Source: Bradyrhizobium sp. SRL28
GTDB lineage: Bacteria; Pseudomonadota; Alphaproteobacteria; Rhizobiales; Xanthobacteraceae
Direction of reading: 5' to 3'
Assembly (NCBI RefSeq): GCF_018596315.1
Contig: NZ_JAHEAG010000004.1
Span: 372,001 to 436,000, forward strand
Length of the DNA: 64,000 nt
Of the stretch, positions 43,676 through 51,854 are shown piece by piece (the stretch's first letter is position 1; the number at the start of each line of letters is the position of its first letter). The position numbers and the translations under genes are program-made. Under the pieces are notes generated by a model. It saw only the letters and a program-made list of their open reading frames with translations, was not told where the DNA came from and searched no databases.

Positions 43676-44740
<1,065 letters not shown>

Positions 44741-44925
44741 TTAGGGCAGGGGGCCCCGTGCGGCAACCCTCAAGGCCCGCAACATTGACGAAAAGCCTTA
44801 ATTTTCGGGCGTTTTTGCGAGCCAGTGCGGTGTTCCGCGCCGCCTGGGCCAATACCGCCAGCCCCGTCTCACCTGGGTTGCTCCCATGCGGTGATTGCTT
44901 CGGCCGGCATAACCAGGCGGACTGT

Positions 44926-45411
44926 TTACGAACCCTGAGGCCTCCGACGAAGCAGGAATTTCTGCATTCCCTCCAGCACGAGCTCCTTGCGCTGATTGAA
45001 CACCGTAGAACGCAGCGTCACCACGCCGGTGCTGCGGCCGGGGACCAGCTCGGTCACTTCGAGCGCGGGATAGATGGTGTCGCCGGCATAGACCGGCTTC
45101 AGGAAGTTGCTCGATTGTTCGAGGAATCCGACCAGCGATTCCTCGACGATATAGGGAAACAACCCGGCGCCCGGGGCGGTGTGGACCAGGGTCTGGAACC
45201 CATGCGCGAGCAGGTCCGGCATGCCGCGGGCGCGGCAATATTCGACGTCGTAGTGGATCGGATGGGTGTCGCCGCTCGTCGTCTGGAACGCGGCGAACAC
45301 TGCCGAGGTCTGGGTCCGGCTCGGGATCACGAAGCGCTCGCCGAGCACGAAGTCTTCGAACCAGCGCTGTTCGCTCACCATGCGGTGTTGTGCGGGATCG
45401 AAGTCGGTCAT
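44926..45411 (-). CDS. MaoC-like hot-dog dehydratase
   Basis: This 161-residue hot-dog fold protein belongs to the MaoC/(R)-specific enoyl-CoA hydratase group. The hydratase signature is FQTTSGDTHPIHYDVEYCRA, with the catalytic Asp and His in the GDTHPIH segment, followed by ARGMPDLLAHGFQ. It likely hydrates an enoyl-CoA or similar thioester; the substrate is unknown. It is separated from obgE by about 200 bases and from the divergent transporter by about 160. Confidence 0.88.
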   Translation of the reverse strand: MTDFDPAQHRMVSEQRWFEDFVLGERFVIPSRTQTSAVFAAFQTTSGDTHPIHYDVEYCRARGMPDLLAHGFQTLVHTAPGAGLFPYIVEESLVGFLEQSSNFLKPVYAGDTIYPALEVTELVPGRSTGVVTLRSTVFNQRKELVLEGMQKFLLRRRPQGS

Positions 45412-45573
45412 GCCTGATTTCCCTGCGATGTCTTGCCATTAGTCCACGGCGTATCGGTATCTCACCGATATCGCTGCGACAATTGGTTCAATTCGTCGTG
45501 CCCGGACTTGTGCCGGGCAGCCACGTCTTTAAAACAGCCGCGCAAGAACAATAGGCGGTCGCCAATCTCCCCA

Positions 45574-46488
45574 ATGAGCCTCTTCGCCAAAATCTCCACC
45601 TATGACGAGCGTTCCGCGCGGCTGGCCGGCATCGGCTTGATGCTGCTGTCGATCTTCATGTTTTCGTTCGGCGATGCGCTCGGGAAATACATGGTCGCGA
45701 CCTATTCGGTCGGGCAGTTGCTGTGGCTGCGCGCCTGCGCGGCGCTGCTGGTGCTGCTGCCGGTGATCTGGAGGCAGCGCGCCGAATTCTCCCGCATCGA
45801 ACGGCCATGGCTGCAGCTCTTGCGCGTGACGCTTTCGACGCTCGAAGTCGCGGCCTTCTTCCTCGCCACCGTCTATCTGCCGCTCGCCGACGTCATCACT
45901 TATTACCTGGCCTCGCCGATCTTCGTCACCGCGCTCTCGGGCATCGTGCTCGGCGAGCGGGTCGGCTGGCGGCGCTGGACCGCGATCCTGATCGGGTTCT
46001 GCGGCGTCCTGATCGCGCTGCGCCCGTCCACGCAAACCGTGAGTTGGCCGGCGATGATTGCCCTCGGCGGCAGCCTGTCGTTTGCGTTCCTGATGCTGAT
46101 CACGCGGTCGCTGCGGTCGACGCCGGATATCGTGCTGACCACATCGCAATTCGGCGGGACGTTCCTGCTTGGCGCGCTGATGTCACCGATCGGCTGGGTG
46201 ACGCCGACCCTCGGCAGTCTGGCTCTATTCGCCGCGGCTGGAATTGTTTCGGTCGCCGCGCTGTTATGCATCAACCGCTCGCTGAAGCTGGCGCCGGCCA
46301 GCGTCGTGGTGCCGTATCAATATTCGATGATCGTATGGGCGGTGATCTTCGGCTTTGTGGTGTGGGGCGACGTGCCGTCGCTGTCGACCCTGATCGGCGC
46401 CGCCATCATCATAGGTGCGGGCTTCTATATCTTCCTGCGCGAACAGAAGTTGGGCCGCGAGGAAACGGTGGTCAATCCGCCGGCGTGA
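45574..46488 (+). CDS. DMT-family transporter (two EamA domains)
   Basis: This 304-residue transporter has ten predicted membrane segments arranged as two EamA repeats, from MLLSIFMFSFGDALGKYM through AAFFLATVYLPLADVITYY to AIIIGAGFYIFL. Members export amino acids, nucleobases or other small metabolites; the substrate here is unknown. I chose the ATG at 45574 because the membrane domain begins soon after. The frame upstream to 45433 is not protein-like. It is divergent from the MaoC gene. Confidence 0.88.
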   Translation: MSLFAKISTYDERSARLAGIGLMLLSIFMFSFGDALGKYMVATYSVGQLLWLRACAALLVLLPVIWRQRAEFSRIERPWLQLLRVTLSTLEVAAFFLATVYLPLADVITYYLASPIFVTALSGIVLGERVGWRRWTAILIGFCGVLIALRPSTQTVSWPAMIALGGSLSFAFLMLITRSLRSTPDIVLTTSQFGGTFLLGALMSPIGWVTPTLGSLALFAAAGIVSVAALLCINRSLKLAPASVVVPYQYSMIVWAVIFGFVVWGDVPSLSTLIGAAIIIGAGFYIFLREQKLGREETVVNPPA

Positions 46489-46503
46489 GCGACTTGCACA
46501 GCC

Positions 46504-46624
46504 GTCGTCCCTGCGAACGCAGGGACCCATAACCACCGTCGTCAATTGTTGATGAGAGCTGGAGCAACAGCTTGGCGGAGCAACGCGATCCTGCGGTATG
46601 GGTCCCCGCTTTCGCGGGGACGAC
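46504..46624. repeat. long composite palindrome (GTC...GAC plan), copy 5
   Basis: The left hairpin is cgtcgtccctgcg with cgcagggaccca; the right half has tgggtccccgctttcgcgg and ends ggggacgac. It has the same two-hairpin plan as the elements at 8660, 15719, 20066 and 30953. It lies between the transporter and the convergent acetyltransferase. Confidence 0.75.
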
Positions 46625-46642
46625 AACCGCTGTCTTGGTTAG

Positions 46643-47245
46643 CTACCGCTCTCGCCTCGTCGAACTCCCCCAGTTCTTCAGCGACGACCAGACACCGCGC
46701 GTCAGGCGGAAGCGGTCGACCGGGGTCGAGGATCCCAGTGCCTCGAAGCGGTGCAGCTCGACGCCGTTCCACTGGAAGCCGCATTTCTCCAGGATGTTGC
46801 GCGAGGCCGGGTTGGCGACGCGGGCGCCTGAAATCAGGTGCTCGGCATCGAATTCCTCGAAGAAAAAGTCGATCACCGCGCGCGCGGCCTCGGTGCCAAA
46901 GCCCTGGCCCCAATGAGCGACGCCGAGCCAGTAGCCGAGTTCCGGCGCGCCTCGTTCGCTGCGGTCGATACCGACCATGCCGATGGGCGAATAGTTCTGC
47001 TCGATCAGAAACACGGTCTCGCGGTTATCAGTGGATGTCGCGCGCACGAATTCGACCGCGTGGTCCTGCAGATAGGGATGCGGCAGGCGGCGGGTGTTTT
47101 CCGCAATGCGGCGATCATTGGCGAGATGCGCAATCGCTTTTACGTCCGCGAGCGTCGGCCGGCGCAACGTCAGCCGTTCGGTCTCGAGGACGCAGCTACT
47201 TGCTTCACGCAAGACCGGCGTTGGGATCGGGATGTCCTGCAACAT
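46643..47245 (-). CDS. GNAT N-acetyltransferase (RimJ/RimL type)
   Basis: This is a 200-residue acetyltransferase. ETERLTLRRPTLADVKAIA is the usual RimJ/RimL opening, ELGYWLGVAHWGQGFGTEAAR is the acetyl-CoA loop and NPASRNILEKCGF is motif B. Members modify ribosomal protein N termini or small amines. It lies directly downstream of rplU-rpmA, though a terminator lies between. An aggag site precedes the ATG at 47245. Confidence 0.88.
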   Translation of the reverse strand: MLQDIPIPTPVLREASSCVLETERLTLRRPTLADVKAIAHLANDRRIAENTRRLPHPYLQDHAVEFVRATSTDNRETVFLIEQNYSPIGMVGIDRSERGAPELGYWLGVAHWGQGFGTEAARAVIDFFFEEFDAEHLISGARVANPASRNILEKCGFQWNGVELHRFEALGSSTPVDRFRLTRGVWSSLKNWGSSTRRER

Positions 47246-47276
47246 GTCGGGCTCCTGATTGCAAAAATGCGCAAAT

Positions 47277-47308
47277 AAAAAGGGGAGGCCGGTTTCCCGC
47301 CTCCCCTT
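47277..47308 (-). terminator. intrinsic terminator after rpmA
   Basis: The stem aaggggaggc / gcctcccctt is followed on the minus strand by a T-rich run. It ends the rplU-rpmA transcript. Confidence 0.85.
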
Positions 47309-47368
47309 GGAGCCCTTTTCGACTCCGCCGGTTCAACAGGACCCGGCGGACTCATATGTGTCCACCGT

Positions 47369-47638
47369 CTATTCGGCCGCCTCCGCCATCGGGACTACCG
47401 ATACGAAAGTGCGGCCATTGGCTTTTGCACGGAATTCGACATGACCTTCGACCTTGGCAAAGAGAGTATGGTCGGTGCCCATGCCGACATTAAGGCCGGG
47501 ATGCCAAGTGGTGCCGCGCTGACGCGCGATAATGTTGCCGGGAATCACGTGCTCGCCGCCATAGGCCTTGATGCCCAGGCGCTTGCCCGCTGAATCGCGA
47601 CCATTTCGCGATGAACCGCCTGCTTTTTTGTGAGCCAT
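47369..47638 (-). CDS. rpmA: 50S ribosomal protein L27
   Basis: This is the 89-residue bL27, whose N-terminal arm reaches the peptidyl transferase centre. It opens [21 protein letters not shown] and contains [15 protein letters not shown]. There is no N-terminal processing extension. It follows rplU with a 92-base spacer holding a perfect hairpin. Confidence 0.97.
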   Translation of the reverse strand: MAHKKAGGSSRNGRDSAGKRLGIKAYGGEHVIPGNIIARQRGTTWHPGLNVGMGTDHTLFAKVEGHVEFRAKANGRTFVSVVPMAEAAE

Positions 47639-47705
47639 GGCCCGTCTCCGACTTCGCTAAGATCTTTAGATCAATTCCGTGATGGAATCATTTCACTTTT
47701 TGTCG

Positions 47706-47728
47706 CGCTTCAACTTTTCGTTGAAGCG
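47706..47728. other. hairpin between rplU and rpmA
   Basis: A perfect nine-pair stem (cgcttcaac / gttgaagcg) has a five-base loop and begins just past the rplU stop codon. It could set the mRNA ratio of the two ribosomal genes or act as a processing site. Confidence 0.45.
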
Positions 47729-47730
47729 TA

Positions 47731-48219
47731 TCACTTCTTGTCGCTCTTGCCCTTCGCGGCGGCCTTCTTGGCCGGGGCCTTCTTTGCTGCGGGCTTCGCC
47801 GCAGCCTTCTTCGCGGGCGCCTTCTTCTTGGCCGGCGCCTCGTCACCCTCGGCGGCGGGCGCCACGACCTTTTCCCTCTTCGGCCGCGGGCCGATCGAAG
47901 GTTTGGCGTTATCGGTCAGGATCTCGGTGATGCGAAGCACCGTGATCTCGTCGCGATAGCCGCGCTTGCGGCGCGAATTCTTGCGGCGACGCTTCTTGAA
48001 CGCGATCACCTTGGGGCCGCGCTTGTGATCCAGCACTTCGGCCGCGACGGTAGCGCCTGCCACCGTCGGCGTGCCCAACACCGGCGTGTCACCGCCGACC
48101 ACCAGAACTTCACCAAGCTGCACGATCGTACCGACATCGCCGGCGATCTTGCCTATCTCGAGCACATCATCCGGAACGACGCGGTATTGCCGGCCGCCGG
48201 TTTTGATGACTGCGAACAT
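47731..48219 (-). CDS. rplU: 50S ribosomal protein L21 with long C-terminal tail
   Basis: This 162-residue bL21 starts MFAVIKTGGRQYRVVPDDVL. The conserved domain covers about residues 1-103 and includes KKRRRKNSRRKRGYRDEIT. The last 50 residues are a Lys/Ala/Pro-rich tail (AKKKAPAKKAAAKPAAKKAP) that E. coli L21 lacks. The tail resembles histone H1-like sequence and may contact rRNA. The start at 48219 is fixed by family similarity. Confidence 0.95.
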   Translation of the reverse strand: MFAVIKTGGRQYRVVPDDVLEIGKIAGDVGTIVQLGEVLVVGGDTPVLGTPTVAGATVAAEVLDHKRGPKVIAFKKRRRKNSRRKRGYRDEITVLRITEILTDNAKPSIGPRPKREKVVAPAAEGDEAPAKKKAPAKKAAAKPAAKKAPAKKAAAKGKSDKK

Positions 48220-48497
48220 CGTTTTTTTCCTTCGTGTTCGATCCCGGCCTCGGACATATTCCCAACAGGGCTTGCCCGGGTCGGCTTTTTGGTCAGTCGT
48301 TATGGGTACGATTTTCGCGCGGCCCAGGGAGAGCCCCATAGAACGAGGGCGAGCCCCTTAAGAATTCGCGCAAAAACAAGCGGCGCGAGAAATCCCGCGC
48401 CGGATGCGGGGACTTATAGCCGCAGAACGCCGCGAGTCAAGGCAAAGAGACCCAAAAACCGGCCAAAAATGCAGGATTTGGGCCGGAAAGGGCGAAT

Positions 48498-48571
48498 GGC
48501 GAGTGGCGAATAGCGAATGGGGAGGCCTCCCCAGCCACCTTTTATTCGGTATTCGCCATTCGCTACTCGCC
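48498..48571. repeat. inverted repeat with GGCGA units
   Basis: The arms at 48498-48518 and 48551-48571 match with two mismatches and are built of repeated ggcga/agcga units (ggcgagtggcgaatagcga on the left). A second small palindrome ggggaggcctcccc fills the centre. It lies between rplU and the ROK-type gene. Confidence 0.75.
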
Positions 48572-48637
48572 CTCTTTTGAAACCAAAGGGTTCCCCGCCC
48601 GTTGTCGCCAGCGAAATCCGGCAGGGGCTCAGGACTC

Positions 48638-49750
48638 ATGGCTGAAGACACCACAACGACCACGGGCATCGCCCGCCACGGCGCCACCCGCCTGCCGTCG
48701 GTCGAGGTCGACAGTTTCAACGTCGAACTGAAGGACGACGAAGGCTTTCTCGGCGACCGCGCCAGCAAGGGGGCTTTCCGCAAGATCCTGGACGGCTTGC
48801 GCAAGCCGCTGAAGAAAAACGGCGACGATCCCTTGGGCAAAAAGTCCGCCGGTGAGATCGCCAAGACCGAGCTCGATGAGGCGCTGGTCGGCAACGACGT
48901 TGGTGCCGCAGCCCTGGTGCACGGTGCGATCGAGGAATTCGCCCAGGAGCTGGCCTATGTGACCGGGCGGTTTCTCAAGACCAAGGCGTGGGCCGATACC
49001 GAGCGCATCGTGGTTGGCGGTGGCTTCAGGCAGAGCCGGGTCGGCGAGCTCGCGATCGCCCGCACTGACCTCATCCTCAAGGCCGAAGACTTCGATGTCG
49101 ATCTGGTGCCGATCCGCTTTCATCCCGATGATGCTGGCCTGCTCGGCACGCTGCATCTGGCGCCGTCATGGATATTCGAGGGCCATGACAGCATCCTTGC
49201 AGTAGATATCGGCGGCACCAACATCCGCTGCGGCGTCGTGGATACGCGCTGGAAGAAGGCGCCCGATCTTTCCAAGGCCGAAGTGTGGAAATCCGAACTG
49301 TGGCGGCACGCCGACGATGAGCCGACGCGCGAGGGCGCGGTAAAGCGGCTGGTCAAGATGCTGAAGGAGCTGATCACCGCGGCCGAGACCGACGGCCTCA
49401 AGCTCGCGCCCTTCATCGGCATCGCCTGTCCCGGCGTGATCGACGCGGACGGCTCGATCGAAAAGGGCGCACAGAACCTGCCGGGCAATTGGGAGAGCAG
49501 CAAGTTCAACCTGCCGGCTAGCCTAGTGGAGGCTATCCCGCAGATCGGCGATCACGACACAGCCGTGCTGATGCACAATGACGGCGTCGTGCAGGGCCTT
49601 TCCGAAGTTCCCTTCATGCAGGACGTCGAGCGCTGGGGCGTGCTGACCATCGGCACCGGTCTCGGCAATGCGCGCTTCACCAATCGGCGCAAGGAGAGCG
49701 GCAAGGACAACGGCAAGGACGAGAAGAAGGCCAAGAAGGGGCGGGATTAA
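48638..49750 (+). CDS. ROK-family protein with apparently permuted domain order
   Basis: This 370-residue protein has the ROK phosphate loop DIGGTNIRCGVVD at 190-202, CPGVIDADGSIEKGAQNLPG at 264-283, the HND catalytic site at 313-315 and GTGLG at 339-343, then ends in a Lys-rich tail. The second half of a normal ROK kinase is absent after GTGLG. Instead its elements appear before DIGGT: a long helix (IEEFAQELAYVTGRFL), IVVGGGFRQSR at 124-134 and DDAGLLGTLHLA at 164-175, which match the C-terminal lobe (IVLGGG, AGLxGA). This looks like circular permutation. The ROK zinc motif CxCG is missing. Sugar kinase activity is therefore uncertain. The first 85 residues are an unrecognised polar extension. 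Confidence 0.75.
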   Translation: MAEDTTTTTGIARHGATRLPSVEVDSFNVELKDDEGFLGDRASKGAFRKILDGLRKPLKKNGDDPLGKKSAGEIAKTELDEALVGNDVGAAALVHGAIEEFAQELAYVTGRFLKTKAWADTERIVVGGGFRQSRVGELAIARTDLILKAEDFDVDLVPIRFHPDDAGLLGTLHLAPSWIFEGHDSILAVDIGGTNIRCGVVDTRWKKAPDLSKAEVWKSELWRHADDEPTREGAVKRLVKMLKELITAAETDGLKLAPFIGIACPGVIDADGSIEKGAQNLPGNWESSKFNLPASLVEAIPQIGDHDTAVLMHNDGVVQGLSEVPFMQDVERWGVLTIGTGLGNARFTNRRKESGKDNGKDEKKAKKGRD

Positions 49751-49941
49751 CGTTTTTCGCGGGTAGTAAGGTTGACTGGTTAGGTTAAGACCGGGTTCGC
49801 GTTGCCGTTTCCATAGCGGTTGCTACCGTCATTTCGTCGCTCCGCCTGGCCGGCGAAGCCGCACTTCCCGGCCGGAATTTCAAAGCAGCGGCACGGGACC
49901 GCCGGTATTTTGTCGCGTCTGGCGGTCCCACCATTTTTTTC

Positions 49942-50805
49942 TCAGCTCCAGCCGATGCGCGTGAAGAACGCCGCGATCTCCGATGCGGCGCGATCGGGAT
50001 CCTCGCGATGGGGGAAGTGACCGACATCCCCAAACATCGCGAGATCGAGATTTGTAAAGGTCTCACCAAGCCGGTCGGTCCATTCATAGGGAAACAGCGG
50101 ATCATGTTCGGCCCAGCGAACACAGGTCGGCACGCCGATCGGCGGTGACGCCGGCGCTTCGCCCTTCATCATCCTGACCCGGCCGGCATGGGCTGCGCGG
50201 TAATGCGCGAAGCCACCGGCAAGGTTTCCGTCCTTGAGGAAATTGTCGGTGAAGGCCTCGAGTTGATCGTCAAAGACGTGCTTACGATGCGACCACGCTC
50301 TTAGGAAATGCCCGATATAGAGCCGGCAGCTTTCGCGGCTCGCGCCGACGAGGGCAGGCGCCATCTCCATCTGGTGAAAGGATTGATACCAGATGTTGTT
50401 GAGGCGCTCCGGCTCCGCCATCCGGGGCCCTATTCCGGGATAGACGAAATCGAAGAAGAACAGCCCGGCGATGCGCTCGGGCGCCAGCCGCGCCAGCGGC
50501 TGCATCAATGCACCGCCGACATCGTGACCGACGATGCCGACCTGCGCGAGGCCAAGCGCATCGATCAATGCCAGCATGTCGGCGGCCTGCTGGTCGGGTC
50601 CGAACAGCCCCTCCGGCTTGTCGCTGTCGCCGAAGCCGCGCAGGTCGGGTGCATATAGCGTGAAGCGATCGGCGAGCCGCGTCATCACCGGCTCCCAGGT
50701 CAGCCAGAATTCGGGCCAGCCATGCAGCAACAGCAGCGGTCGCCCGGCCCCCATGCGGGCCACGTGAAGCGTCGCGCCATTGGCCTGAACCGTCAAATGC
50801 TCCAT
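49942..50805 (-). CDS. alpha/beta hydrolase, haloalkane dehalogenase/epoxide hydrolase-like
   Basis: This is a 287-residue alpha/beta hydrolase. The oxyanion motif is HGWPEFWLTW, the nucleophile is Asp95 in GHDVGG, and the His is in DVGHFPHRED near the C terminus. An Asp nucleophile points to haloalkane dehalogenases, epoxide hydrolases or fluoroacetate dehalogenases; the RGFGDSDKP block fits all of these. The start at 50805 is supported by a strong aaaggag site. It lies opposite the tRNA-Ser gene. Confidence 0.87.
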   Translation of the reverse strand: MEHLTVQANGATLHVARMGAGRPLLLLHGWPEFWLTWEPVMTRLADRFTLYAPDLRGFGDSDKPEGLFGPDQQAADMLALIDALGLAQVGIVGHDVGGALMQPLARLAPERIAGLFFFDFVYPGIGPRMAEPERLNNIWYQSFHQMEMAPALVGASRESCRLYIGHFLRAWSHRKHVFDDQLEAFTDNFLKDGNLAGGFAHYRAAHAGRVRMMKGEAPASPPIGVPTCVRWAEHDPLFPYEWTDRLGETFTNLDLAMFGDVGHFPHREDPDRAASEIAAFFTRIGWS

Positions 50806-50928
50806 TTTGGGCTCCTTTTTTGCTCCCCGGGGCCGGCACGGATTTCTTGGCCCTGCGCCTTGTCTGGCCCGCCATCCTCGCCTAGAACTCGCCCCGACCG
50901 CGGGCCGAATCTGCCCGTCATGGCGCCT

Positions 50929-51018
50929 GGAGAGGTGGCAGAGTGGTCGAATGCACCGCACTCGAAATGCGGCATAGGTGCAAGCCTATCGGGGGTTCGA
51001 ATCCCTCCCTCTCCGCCA
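50929..51018 (+). tRNA. tRNA-Ser (CGA)
   Basis: This is a 90-base class II tRNA with an encoded CCA end. The acceptor pairs ggagagg / cctctcc, the anticodon arm ccgca-ctCGAaa-tgcgg, a long variable arm and the T arm gggggttcgaatccctc are all visible. The anticodon CGA reads UCG. Its 3' end is the target of the decayed island that follows. Confidence 0.95.
50999..51018 (+). repeat. attachment site, left (3' end of tRNA-Ser)
   Basis: The last 20 bases of tRNA-Ser, gaatccctccctctccgcca, recur at 55392-55411 with two C-to-T differences. This is the typical footprint of integration by a tyrosine recombinase into a tRNA 3' end. Confidence 0.6.
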
Positions 51019-51372
51019 TTTGCCGAAACTAATACCCACCTAAATCCGCACACCTTGAGTTTGAGGCTGTGCAACCCCCTCGTTAGTAAAAAGATTGGCG
51101 GACGGCTTCATCCCCATTCATAAAATAGTTATGCCTGCCAAGGGCCGGTCACGGTGCAAGGCGGACCTCCGCTACAAGCATCTTGCATCCAGCGTCATCC
51201 GGAGCATTCCCCTGACAGACGATGTGCTCCCTTCCCGCGTTCCTACTGATGGGCCACGTGCGCCAACCACTCGGAAGGGGAGCGCTTCAAGCGTTTTCGG
51301 TATTTGGTGATCGATGCGCAGACGTGTCAGGGCGTTTCATAGGCCGCCGCCGATCGGCCGAACGTAAAGCGA
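51019..51372. other. non-coding start of the island
   Basis: I see no convincing gene between the tRNA and the subtilase remnant. Short frames here lack codon bias or recognisable motifs. It is probably the remains of the deleted integrase-side end of the island. Confidence 0.35.
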
Positions 51373-51854
51373 TCAGCGCTCGGGTCTGGTATCGAACGCC
51401 CCCAACAACGCTCTCGCATCCAGCGCACCGTAGCCGAGCGATGGCGTACGTCGGTCGCTGAAGTTCTGCGTCGTGCCCCGCAGCGCCGCGGCGATTTGAA
51501 TGGCGTTGGGAATCGCCAACCCGTTTCGCGCAATACTACAACGCCGGTGCGACCGCGCCCGTGACATGAGGTGCAGCCATACTGGTTCCGGACATCGTTG
51601 TCGTTTCACATGACCTTTCGCGAGATCGCTCCTTTGATCGCCGATGTTGGCGACGAACGCGAGACGTCGTTCGTCGTCTCACCTTCTCGCCTGCCGTACC
51701 GAGGTCCAATTCGTTCCGACGAAACAAACTAAACTTCGGCTCAAGGGTTGCTTGGCCTGGAGATCCGGATCGAACATGGCCTGCAGCGGAGCGGGCATGA
51801 ATCGAGATCGGTAATCTCCGTCAGGGAGACCAATCCAAGCCCGACACGATTCAT
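51373..51854 (-). pseudogene. subtilisin-like (S8) serine protease remnant
   Basis: The catalytic Ser region TTTMSGTSMAAPHVTGA is intact near 51550-51600. A stop codon and frame change follow, and the C-terminal subtilase segment AIQIAAALRGTTQNFSD, then SLGYGALDARALLGAF, continues in the next frame to 51373. Upstream, FMPAPLQAMFDPDL and NELDLGTAGEKV lie in different frames, and the Asp and His active-site regions are missing. An ATG at 51854 overlaps the stop of the protease-PLD gene (ATGA), so it was once coupled to that gene. It is clearly non-functional now. Confidence 0.75.
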
